Shown here piece by piece: positions 1-11,000 of a stretch of DNA of 64,000 nucleotides (position 1 is the first letter of the stretch; each line of letters begins with the position of its first letter). Below the pieces are notes generated by a model. That model was not told the origin of the DNA. It made no database searches and was given only the letters and a program-made list of their open reading frames with translations. The translations under genes were made by a program, and so were the position numbers. Origin of the DNA: Polytrichum commune (lineage: Eukaryota > Streptophyta > Polytrichopsida > Polytrichales > Polytrichaceae); NCBI GenBank assembly GCA_950295325.1, contig OX485806.1:12214001-12278000 (forward strand). The letters run 5' to 3'.

Positions 1-97
1 AGGGCTCTTGTGCAAGGGTGAGGGGTCTTTATCTTATCTCGTGGTTGGGTGGTTCATGCCAAAGTAACTTCCAACGAAGAATTAGAGTTTCGTTACA
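1..97 (+). repeat. 5' LTR, 3' tail only
   Basis: This is the end of the 5' LTR, ending in GTTACA just before the primer binding site. It matches 4162-4258 at 94 of 97 positions, and all three differences are transitions. The rest of this LTR and its target duplication lie outside the window. Confidence 0.92.
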
Positions 98-3000
98 TTT
101 TGGTATCAGAGCGAGGTTATGCTAGTCATTGTTATTTGAATTCATCATATGTCAAACATATTGGTTTGCGTATGAAAGACAATAATGGTAAAGTGGTATT
201 GGGAAATGGATTGGAAGTTGACATGGAGGGGACCGTCAATGTGCATGTGAAAATTCAACAATACCAATCTCAAGTCTCTTGTTTGGTTATCCAATTAAGT
301 GATGGCTTTGACTTGATTTTGGGAAATGATTAGTTGAATAAGCATAGAGCCCACATTGATTACAATTCTGAAGCTTGTATATTGCATAAGGACAATAAGA
401 AAATCACAATTCAAAGTGTGGTAACAAGCAAGATGAAGTCCATGCCTCAAGGCAACATGTTATCAACTTTGCAATTCAAGAGGGTAGTAAAGAAAGGTTA
501 TACACCTTTACTCATTCATTTGAAAGATGTACAAAATAAAGAACCATCTTCAAGGTTGGAAAATAACCTTATAGGGTCTTTGGTGAAGGAATATGAAGAC
601 ATATTTTAACCCATACATGCAGGGCTTCCACCAGTGAGAGAGATGGCCCATACCATACCATTAAAAGAGGGTCATAAACCACCTTTTAGACCTATTTATA
701 GACTCAATCCTTTGGAGATTGAAGAAGCCAAGAGACAAATTACAAAATATATCTACAAAAGGTGGATAGAACCAAGTTCTTCACCTTATGGATCACCAAT
801 CTTATTTGTTAAGAAGAAAGATGGTGGACTAAGAATGGTGATAGATTATAGAGCTTTGAATAAACTAACCATAAAGAATCGATATCCATTGCCAAGAATT
901 GTTGATTTATTTGATCAATTGGCCGGATCTCGTGTGTTTAGTTCATTAGATTTTGCTCAAGGTTATTATCAAATTTGAATTTTAGAAGATGTACCGAACA
1001 TTGCATTTAGAGTGTCTTTTGGCCATTATCAATTCAAGGTTTTGAGTTTTGGATTGACTAATGCACATGCAACTTTCCAAGGGGTGATGAATGGAATTTT
1101 TCAACAACACTTGGGAAAGTTTGTCTTGGTATATCTTGATGATATTTTGGTGTTTTCAAACACACAAGAAGAACACCTTGAACATTTACGCAAAGTATTT
1201 GAGATACTACGCAAGAACAATTTATTTCCTAAGTTGACTAAGTGTCGCTTTGCAAAGAGTGAGTTAGAATACCTTGGCCATGTGGTGGGTAAGGACAGAA
1301 TTAAGGTGGACCCTCGAAAGATTGAGACGTTGACTACATGGGCAAGGCCCAACGATGTAAGTCAATTGCGTTCATTCTTGGGTCTTAGTATTTATTTCCG
1401 TCGATTTATTCAAGTTTATTCAACTTTAGTTGCTCCTTTGACTCATTTGACAAGAAAAGATGTGAAGTACATTTGGATTGAACAATGTCAAGAGTCTTTT
1501 GAAGATGTTAAGTATGCGTTAACTCACGCAACTGTTTTGAGTTTACCAATATTTGGTGAAAGATTTGAAGTCATATGTGATGCTTCTTTGTTGGGTATAG
1601 GGGCATTTCTTTTATAGAAAGGTAGACCAATTACGTTTGAAAGCCGCAAGCTCACACCTGCCGAGAAAAACTATACCACAAGTGAACAAGAATTAACAGC
1701 CATTGTGCATGCCTTACGAACATGGCAATGTTATTTAGAAGGTTCTGAATGTGTAGTGATTACAGATCACAATTCATAAACCTATCTAAAGTCACAACAA
1801 AATTTGTCAAGGCATTAGGCTCGATGGTTAGAGTATTTGGAGCAAACTTTTATTATCGATGGGAGTATCGTCCTGGGAGAAGCAATGTCGCTGATCCATT
1901 AAGCAGGAACCCATTAGATGAAAAGCGGGTCAGGTTAGCTTTACTAACAAGAAGTGCTTCAAATCGTAGCTTCCAACCAGTGGCGGCCGACATTGGGAGG
2001 AGTGCTCCTATGGAGATGACCAACGCTAGAAAAAGTTCCCCTGGGTTCGACAATGAATTCTTTGATAAGATCATTGTAGGGTATGCTTTAGACCCATGGT
2101 TTAAGAACCCGATTAATTTTAAAAAAATTGGTCTTCAAAGATGCCATTTGATGGTATCAAGAGGCAATTGTGATACCTGATGTGGGTTTCCTTCGTAAAG
2201 ACATATTCTTTGAATGTCATGATGTTTTTTATATTGGACATATGGGTATTACGAAGACCTTAAAACATGTTGAGACCAATTTTTGGTGGCCAAAATTGAG
2301 AGATGATGTCAAAACATATGTGAATACATGTGAGGTATGTCAATGTAGTAAAGCCTTTACTACAAGAATCGCAGGATTATTGCAACCCTTAGAAATCATG
2401 GAAAAAAAGTGGGAATGTGTTAGCCTTGATTTTATCACTGGACTAACCCCCACAAAACAAGGGCATGATGCAATATTGGTGTGCGTGGATAAATTGAGCA
2501 AGATGGCTCATTTTATAGTCCCAGTGACCACAGTTACTGTAGAAGAAACATCAAGATTATTCATCAACTTTGTGTATAAGCATCATGGTCTTCCTAGAAA
2601 GCTAGTTAGTGATCGAGATACTCGATTTACTAGTCGTTTTTGGGTTGCACTATGTAATGTTTTGGGCACAAAACAACCTATGTCTACAACTTTTCATCCT
2701 CAAATAGATGGGCAAACCGAGAGAGTTAACATGATTCTAAAAGATATCATATATGCTAAGGCATTATGTTAGCCCAACTTAAGATGACTGGGATCTTTAT
2801 TTGTCTTTGGTTGAGTTTGTTTACAATAATGCTTGGCAAAAATCAATTCAAACTACTCTATTTATGTTGAATTATGGTCAACATTCCTTGACACCTTTGA
2901 ATATTGGGATGAGCAGGTGTCATGTCCCTGTTGCAAAGGACTTAGTGCAATCGATGCCTAGTATTATGCAAGAGGCTAAAAAGCATTTGCTAGCAACACA

Positions 3001-3628
3001 GAATAGACAAAAGTCCTATGCTGATACAAAGAGATGTGAAATCTCTTTTGATGTTGGAACTCAAGTGTTGTTGAATACATCTAACATTAAGTTGAAGATA
3101 CCAGGAGCAAGAAAATTGCTACCTAGATGGATTGGTCCTTTTAAGGAATTTAAAAGGGTGGGCAAAGTGGCTTACAAATTAGAATTGCCAGAGACATTGA
3201 AAATACATGATGTATTTCATATCTCACTTCTAAAGTCATATAAGACTTTTGGCAAAATACAGCCTCCACCACCACCAATCCTAGAAGATGATGAATTGCC
3301 GTTCGATGTTGAACGCGTTCTTACACATGAGGTAAGAGATAGTTGTACAAGGCCTCAGAAATTTTACCTCATTAAGTGGCTTGGATATGGACTTGAACAT
3401 AATTCTTGGGAGCCAGAAAAGAATTTGAGTTCAGAAGTGCTCAAAGAATATTGGGACACCGTGGCATGTTCACGAGAACGGCTAACACAAAATAAAGGTG
3501 TTCAGAGTGTTAGTGTGCCCAATAAGATCAATAGAAGAAGCAATCATAAACGAAAGCGAGCTGATGACTAGGGAATTTAAGATAGTGTACCATTTGAGCA
3601 GAGACGCTCAAAGTTAAATGGGGAGAAG

Positions 3629-4258
3629 TGTAACATGGGCCACTATTGGTACATGTTGACTAGAATTAAGATAACGGTAGTTTAGAATGAGTTAAAAATA
3701 AAAGCATAGAGTTCATTGGCTCTGTCTGTAGGATAGAGACTATGCATCAACTTCTTCGTTTCAAGAGCAAATTTCCTAACCACTTTGTGTTCACACTTGG
3801 ATGTTACTTGTTCTTGTTATTTTGGTCCACTTTATGTAATGTGGATGTTAACTATAGTTTTTATATATATATACAAGTGCTTCCTAAAATGCATTGAAAG
3901 AAATCTAGTTAACTATAGTTAATTTGGCAGTTCTTGGCTTCAATCCTTGACCTGTATTTGAGAAGAAGGTGTACAAAATCCAAGAAAGGTTTGGTATAGT
4001 GAATAGCCATGGATTGGTGTGAGCAAAGTAATCAACTACAATTGTAGTTTTTCATAGGAAAGGACAGAGCCTCAAGGATCTACAGTTTTCTTGTTATAGT
4101 TGAACTTGCTTTTTACTTTAGTTAAACTTAAGACAACCGGGCATGGTGGGGAGGTATATAAAGGGCTCTTGCGCAAGGGTGAGGGGTCTTTATCTTATCT
4201 CATGATTGGGTGGTTCATGCCAAAGTAACTTCCAACGAAGAATTAGAGTTTCGTTACA
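3629..4258 (+). repeat. 3' LTR, complete (630 bp)
   Basis: The LTR begins TGTAAC directly after a purine-rich tract and ends GTTACA, so its termini form a 6-bp inverted repeat of the usual TG...CA type. A TATA-like box (gtatataaag, about 4154-4163) sits near the position expected for the LTR promoter. The 97-bp end matches the left edge of the window. The target duplication cannot be checked because the left flank is missing. Confidence 0.9.
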
Positions 4259-6600
4259 TTTTAATACACACTAACCATCTCTGAACTAAAATTAAAACCC
4301 ATGACACCTACCCACCACCATAGATATGCCTTAAGATAGTTGCTAGCACAAAGCCAACCACACACATTGGCCATCTCCGAATCAAGACTCCAAAACATGC
4401 CTACACGGCCACTCACTTGAAGAGTTGGTGCAAACACACCACCAACAAACAACACAACCAAAAAACCAAATCAACCTCTGTCAACCGCCCCACACATCCT
4501 TGACAATCTCCAACATAAGTAGAGAGCCAACAAAATTCCCAAATCAAAAAAAACCCCTAGCAATTTCTTCAATAGCACCAATGCTACAACAATACAAAAG
4601 CCCAAAAATACAACACAACTTACCAACAACTAACAACCATCTCAATAGTCGTGGCAGCCACCAATGCAGGCAGTGCGAGAAAATGCTACGAGAGGAGGTC
4701 TCAAGGGGGGGAGAAGCAGAGACGTTGGAGCCCAAGGAGCCTGTCAAGACACAAAAGACAGGATTGTAGGAGCATAACAACACGACTGGAGCAATTGCCA
4801 AGAGAGGTTCCGGAACTGCCAGCAAGGAGCTAGTTATGCCTTAGAGAACTTTCCAAAATATCCACTTAATGGACAACATCATGACCCCCATCATGATGAA
4901 GTCTTTGATATAGACTTGAAGAACATATGTTTGGTACACATGGGGAGTTCATTGCAAATCTCCACTCCGCACGAGCATCACCCCAACAATCAACATCAAG
5001 TCAACATCATGCACTTGGCAGAGAGCACACCCCAACGGTACTTTACAAAAGCCTTAGAGTGGAGGAAGATTGCAACCCACACAATGCGAAAGAGAAGAAA
5101 GTTGGAAGCCGAAGAATTCACTGCAACCTTGAATCCAAGGAAGCAACAAAAAGTAGCGTTGCAAACAAAGTCAAACAAAACAAATTGTCCCGAACATCGA
5201 AATGATCATACAAATGTAGTTTGGATTCCCAATCCATGAGGCCATGGCTACGGATAGAGGCACAAAGGAGTTGAAGCAGAAGTGTATGGACAACGACTTC
5301 CTTACCCTAGGCACGCCATTTAGTGAAGTTGAAGAATTCCAGACATTATGCTAAGCATTTTCGTGAATACCACAACAACTCTACCCACATTGTCGCAACC
5401 CTTGCTAGCTCCCCTTAACTAACTTGGTCATTTTTTTGGCTCTAGCAAGGGTCACGAGCGCTAACCCTTCACATTCCGACATGCTAATGGTTAGCTCCCC
5501 ATACCGCAGACCTTATAGTTCATAAGAGGGGAACCAACCTTCCTACTTTGCTTTCGGGATTCACCCCTTAATCAGTAACCAATTCTTAGATGTAGACTTA
5601 CATTCCAATCTTATGTTGATCATCGCATTGCCAGAGCAACACTACAACAACCTGAACCATATTAGGCAACTATGCTCTCACATTGGGCCAAAGCCCATGG
5701 AGGCCGTGCCATTCGGCCTCGGGTGGGTTCGACCACACCACCTCACCCATATAAACCTCTAGGACTTTTGGCAGGGCCCTTATCCCACCATCAAGAAACC
5801 TTTTGATTTTTTACCAAGAGTTGAGGCCAAGTAGACATCTTCCCTTAGCCGTTGGGGCTGGAAGCCTCCGGGAGCTTCAGAACACCATAATTTTCATGTA
5901 CGATCTTTGATGCTCACATCCAACCACTCCATTGTCATTTACGTTTCATGTAGATGCTGATGGACTTCCCAAATGTCCCATTTGGACAAGTATTGAGGAA
6001 ATTATGCTCATTCAAAACTTGGCAGTCCCGGGAGCCACTCCCAGGCCACTGTTGCACCCCTATAAAATTAAAGATCAAATCAAAATCCTCATAAAAAATC
6101 ACCTAACACCAAGTGATTTTAGTAGATGACTTCAGTAGAGATATCCTTCTAGTTGACTGCTTATATGACGGCACCCCCCACAACCCTAACTGAGAGGACA
6201 AAGAGTAGGCATAGTTCATGCAAACATTAGCCCTACATCTCATCTGCAACAATAAAACCTCTTCACAACAAGGTGGCAACAACCACTCCTCCACTAGCCT
6301 CATAAATGATATTTTTTTGTTCTTTTTTGTTCTTTTGTTTTGTTTTCCCCAACATACCACTCCACACCTTATCAAATTGTCAAACGTTAACTAACCAAAA
6401 CCAAAACTTAGACCATTACGTAATTAGCATAGTAGTCAACTCTATACCCTTAATCCATAAATTACATCAAACGCCAAAATATCACCCAAAAACTACCTAC
6501 CTATGATATACCCTAGTGGTACTTTAATTGAAAGATTTATTGATCGATGAATTGGGAAAATGATGACTAACCATGCTTTGATGTATTTAGCATGTGCACA
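4259..6600. other. unassigned A/C-rich intergenic stretch
   Basis: I find no gene here. The plus strand is rich in A and C and reads as short Pro/Thr/Asn-rich open stretches (for example 4425-4769). Their composition resembles the LINE at 37-39.7 kb, so this may be very old LINE or other transposon remains. I could not identify a motif that proves it. Short open stretches at 4916-5239 and 5932-6129 show no recognisable domain. Confidence 0.4.
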
Positions 6601-6609
6601 AATGGTGAT

Positions 6610-6780
6610 TGGAGTCAGACAACTCCAGAGGAAGAAATGGGCTAGACAACCCATGGACATATTGTGCACATGAGTTAGACAACTCCCAATGGAAGATCTT
6701 TACGTTGGAGTTAGACAACTCCAATTGGGAGTTAGAAACCTCCCTTTGGAAGATGTTTGTGTTGGAGTTAGACAACTCCA
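6610..6780. repeat. array of short covarying palindromes, copy A
   Basis: Six palindromic units built around AGAC or AGAA lie within 170 bp. The commonest is GGAGTTAGACAACTCC (6707-6722 and 6764-6779). Variants are GGAGTCAGACAACTCC (6611-6626), GGGCTAGACAACCC (6639-6652), a GAGTTAGACAACTC unit near 6672, and GGAGTTAGAAACCTCC (6728-6743). Some changes in one arm are matched in the other arm, so stem pairing is kept while sequence varies. The same motif family recurs at 36.57-36.71 kb. It may belong to a repeat family's regulatory region; its function is unknown. Confidence 0.7.
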
Positions 6781-6937
6781 ACGAGCCGCTTGGGGCCAGA
6801 GGCCCGCCGCTGGTGGGAGAAGAAGTCCGGAAGGAATACTTCTCCCGAAACCTTTCCGCTTTTTACTCAAATTTGCTCCTAGTTTGCGTTAAAGACATTA
6901 AAATGGTTTAAGATGTGCTCAAAAGTAGGAAGCATGT

Positions 6938-6949
6938 CACTATAAGAAA
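6938..6949 (+). repeat. CACTA left terminal inverted repeat
   Basis: CACTATAAGAAA is the exact reverse complement of 19072-19083. It is preceded by the target duplication TGT at 6935-6937. Confidence 0.95.
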
Positions 6950-6959
6950 ATCCTGTTTT

Positions 6960-8084
6960 TTGTGACGTAAAAAAAAACGGGAGTGCGCGTTCACTTTGAC
7001 ATGGAGGTTCTTCTCTTGGACGTCACCTAAAATCCGTCATGTCAGACAGGAGAAAAACGCGTCGTGGACATGCGAAAACATGGGGAATTTCAGCACGTTT
7101 TTATGTGACGTCACATAAAACATGGTGTTCCATAGTGTCCACGTGAAGACACGTGGACGCCACCGGCATGCCACGCAAGCATGTTTTTTGCGGGCAGTGC
7201 CACGTCGGCACGCTTTTTTTTCCGCCCCCTCGGTGACGTGGATGGCCTCGTGGACCCTCTTGAGATGACGTGGAATGCGATTAAAAACTGATGTGGCATT
7301 CGCTGTTGCTGACGTGGACATTGCATTACGTGGCGATGTGTGCTGTTACCGACGTCCTCTGCGACACGAAAATGTCACATGAGACATTTTCCTCGACGTA
7401 TGCATGTATTTTTTGGGTGTTTTCGGGGTGACTTTTAGTTTTCTTGGACATCCTTTTTGACAGTGGGATGTTATGTATGACATCAAATGGTGCATTACAA
7501 ATTATGGGGATGTCCTCTGGCCAAAACCACAGCTTGTTTGGGAGTGATGATGCCGTTTTCAAGCTTAGCCCGCCTTGACGTGGCTGATTGCCTCAAATTC
7601 TCAAACACATTACTGACATCAAGTTGTTTGGCTATTAGCAGGACCAAATGTCAGATGCACGTCACTTATGCCATCTACGAGAACAAACACCGACGTCAAC
7701 TGTTCCACCAGACAGTCGGAACAGACACAAAGAATGCGTGGAACAAATGTACACCAATGCTTTCCAATTCCGTAAATGCAACGTTTTCATTGATACAACA
7801 TATTGCAACCAAGAGGCTGCATTTACACATCAATCGCTAGTTGCCCAAAAACTTAAACATTGTCCATGATCGAGGCATCCATGTCTATAGTCGCGAGTCT
7901 ACACCTCCACGACTAAGTGGATAATTCATGAGCACTCGAATGGAGAGCCGCGTCGTTATTAAGAACGTCCACTCATTTCTTCTTTTGTGTCTGTGCCTTC
8001 GTACTAGTCCCCACCTGCCCCATTCCACCATCATTCACAAAACCGCATGAATTACATTAGTGGTCATCCGAACATGAAATGGAC
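6960..8084. promoter_or_regulatory. left subterminal region with ACGTC/GACGT-type short repeats
   Basis: No gene lies here. The words GACGT, ACGTC, TGACGT and GTGGAC occur many times in both orientations (for example around 7018, 7107, 7137, 7234, 7264, 7309 and 7328), with an ACGT-centred palindrome at 7107-7114 (TGACGTCA-like). In EnSpm/CACTA elements such subterminal arrays bind TNPA and are needed for excision. That role is inferred from the superfamily. Confidence 0.6.
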
Positions 8085-11000
8085 TCACACGAACGACGTG
8101 ACTATATTCGAGTGCTCCACACTCCTCCTGCAATCATGCAAGCAATGTAGGCATGCAAACACTAGTTCCTTCACCTTCACAAGATTTTGGGGAGGTTTAG
8201 GCAAACCAACCGCTTTTGGTGCACCGAGTTTGGCCATTGAGGATTTCGCTTGTGCGCTTCTACCCGCACGGCGGGGTCGGCCACCTAACTCCTCTGGTAC
8301 GGGCACCTGTAATAGCATTCCGCATTAGTACTCGGAGGTTTCAAATTATGGTCGTTCTGTTCTGCGATAATTCAAACTGTCAAGGCAAACGTCCAGCCTA
8401 ATGTACATGTTGACATCCTCAATGACACCACGAAGAACATGCCAGATAAATACATGAAGGTATAATTTTTTAAACGACGATGAGAGGGTTTCCAGTATGT
8501 CTAATATGGGTGGGTGTTACTTGATGTTACCTGATCCAGAGATGCAATCTCTTCAGGCACGTCCGCATTGCCGGATATCTCAGGGTGTCCTTCCTCGACG
8601 TCCTCCATAGCTTGCACTGGCACTTCCTCGTTGGTGGGTTCTACAGGATCATCAATTACAGGTGTCTGTGTCGTTTTTTTCGGCACTTCGAGAATGTCCT
8701 CAATTATAGACGCGATAATGGTTTTAGAGCTGGGAGGCACTGCTTCTACGTCTGTGACTGCATCAGTCGCAACATCCTCGGAGACGTCGCTCGGGACAGG
8801 AATCGCGGACGCCACACGCATGTCCGCACCGCCCACCGCGCTGATAACTGGGGTGGGAGCTTGTTTCTGTGCCACCATCACCAGATCCTCCGTCGTTGAT
8901 GTCAATGCCGAAATATCGAGCATCTTCGCAGACGATGAAGGCTCCGTCATGCTATCAATGTTAGTCGGATGTTTCTGACTCTGATTCTGAAGAATCATTC
9001 GCATCATGTCCTCCATGCGCTTGTTTGAGGCTGCCACATTCTCTCCAAGGCGTGTGACGCTGCCTTCCAAATCCGTCACTCGAGTGCGAATCGACTCCAT
9101 TTCCGAGCCATGATCGGGACGCGCTCGGCGCTTTTCCTCCTGTATGCGTTGGTACTCTTTGGCAACCTCGGCGTCAACCTCCGCATCGTACGGTGCCCTG
9201 TTCTTCAACATCGCCTGCATGGCACATTAAAGTCATTACGGATGAAAGGGGACGTCGACAACAATGCGTTCCAACAGGTGCAGGTCCCGTGACGCCTTTG
9301 GAAGTGCCATGATTAACATTGAACATCAACTCAAACAACTAGAGTTACATTGCCGGCTCATCGGACGTCTAAGTAAACGTGTTGGATGACATCTGTTGTC
9401 GACATTGACATTGTAGGGAATAAGGGCCATCACAGATTTATAAAGAGAATTGCAACATTGTCAGCCATGTCAACATAGACATAGTGGCACTCTTACCAGA
9501 CGGGAGACGACCTCCCTTTCAATAGCTTTCAGTTGAGCTGTGGTCGATCCTTTCCCTTTTGAAATTGAGCGCATGTGTTGAGACTTCAAATGCGCAGCCT
9601 CGGTGGCGCGCATACCTACAAGTGTTTTCCAATGCTCTGCATCCACATCGGCTGGTTTACCCGCATTGTTGTCTATGAGCTGGTTTAACCTCCACCGGTT
9701 GTTGATGAGTATCTTTGTTATAATAGGCCGCATCCACTTCTCGCACACTTTGTCACAATGCCCGCACATCTCCCAGTCTGCATGCCGGACACACACGTCA
9801 ATGCCATCACATTCACTTCACAAGCGACCAACACTGGGTGCCCACACTACACCCACGTTAGAAAGGATACAAACCAGTATGTCACCACAAGAGAGAAAAT
9901 TGATATCATCGACGTCCCTATGGACGTCGATAGCGATTGTCGAGCGTTTCAGTACACATGTCCACAAAAACGCACGGACGTCCTGTTCGGCATCCACTCA
10001 CAGATTGTCAGCATGACACTCTGTGCTAAATACATGTCCACCCTGACGTCAGCGAGAATGTCATGCATGCCTACATAGACATACACCCTGTTGCTCATGT
10101 CCATAATGATGTTTGGTTGCACTTAAAATGTCAGATTCGGGTTTCACATCGTAAATTAACGCGACACATGCATGCCAAAAAATTGATGTGCAAACCTTAC
10201 CTGTGTATAGGCGTTTGAATAATCGCTTCCTCTCGTGCCGTGGCTGGCCTTCCCATCCCGTCGTGGGATCCAGGTCCTTTGCATACTTCTTGATGTCGGC
10301 GCACATGACAACCTTCATGGCGCCAAAAGGCTGCCCTTGCGCATCCAGCTCCACACGTTTCTTCAAGGCAGTGCTCCCCCCTCCCTTACGTGTTGGTAGT
10401 GGATGTGATGTTTCAATCCCATCACTGTTCTCTTGATCGCCGTCTGATTCCGTGCCCGAGTTGGTTGCGTATCCTCGGCTACAACAACCACATTCCACAA
10501 TCAAGGAATCTCCAGGTGCACACATATGCGACTACCCACTGAGCTTGAGCAGCCACATTGCAACCAGTTACTGCCCCTATGAATCATACACGCAGTCAAG
10601 AGCATGGTCGAGCAACTTCAGAGTTCAGGAAGATTACCAATCACGATGTTCAAGCTGGTTGAGTGTGAGAAATGGCCATATGAGGGTTCAGAGTACAAAA
10701 AAACTACCCGTCACACGTGAATTGGTTGAGTGAAAGAAATAACAACGTGGATGTTGAGAGCCCAGGAAGATTACCCATCACGCGAAACTGAAATAGTGCG
10801 AGAAATAACCAATTGAAGGTTTAGAGTGCAAGAATATTACCCGACATTGTAGGGGATAATGGCCGTCACAGAGTGCAGGAATATTACGAGTCACGATGCA
10901 CTGGTTACGTGTGAGAAAGATGTAATGGAAGGTTTAGAGTTCAGGAAGATGAACCATTACAGTTGAGCTAGATGAGTTTGAGAAATAGCCAATTGAGGGT

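Larger units (their letters stand above)
1..4258 (+). mobile_element. Ty3/gypsy chromovirus LTR retrotransposon (broken fossil, cut by window edge)
   Basis: The element runs left to right: the tail of the 5' LTR, a primer binding site at about 101-112 (TGGTATCAGAGC, initiator-Met tRNA type), a retropepsin-like stretch (about 0.1-0.35 kb), reverse transcriptase (about 0.65-1.5 kb, with the YLDD box), RNase H (to about 1.9 kb), integrase (about 2.2-2.8 kb, HHCC zinc finger and core), and a C-terminal chromodomain (about 3.3-3.5 kb). A purine-rich tract (about 3617-3628) precedes the 3' LTR. The chromodomain with this domain order places it in the chromovirus branch of Ty3/gypsy. I recognise no gag region. 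It is broken, with roughly six interruptions, so it is a fossil. The two LTR stretches that can be compared differ at 3 of 97 positions, which suggests insertion within the last few million years under ordinary plant rates; the small sample makes that rough. Confidence 0.93.

Noticed and set aside
6610-6780. CRISPR-like array
   Set aside because: Units are palindromes at irregular 20-40-bp spacing with no unique spacers, in plant nuclear DNA.
8568-8978. 136-aa plus-strand open frame opposite the TNPA exon
   Set aside because: It is the shadow of exon 5 of the TNPA-like gene; the minus frame has the family motifs and splice phases.
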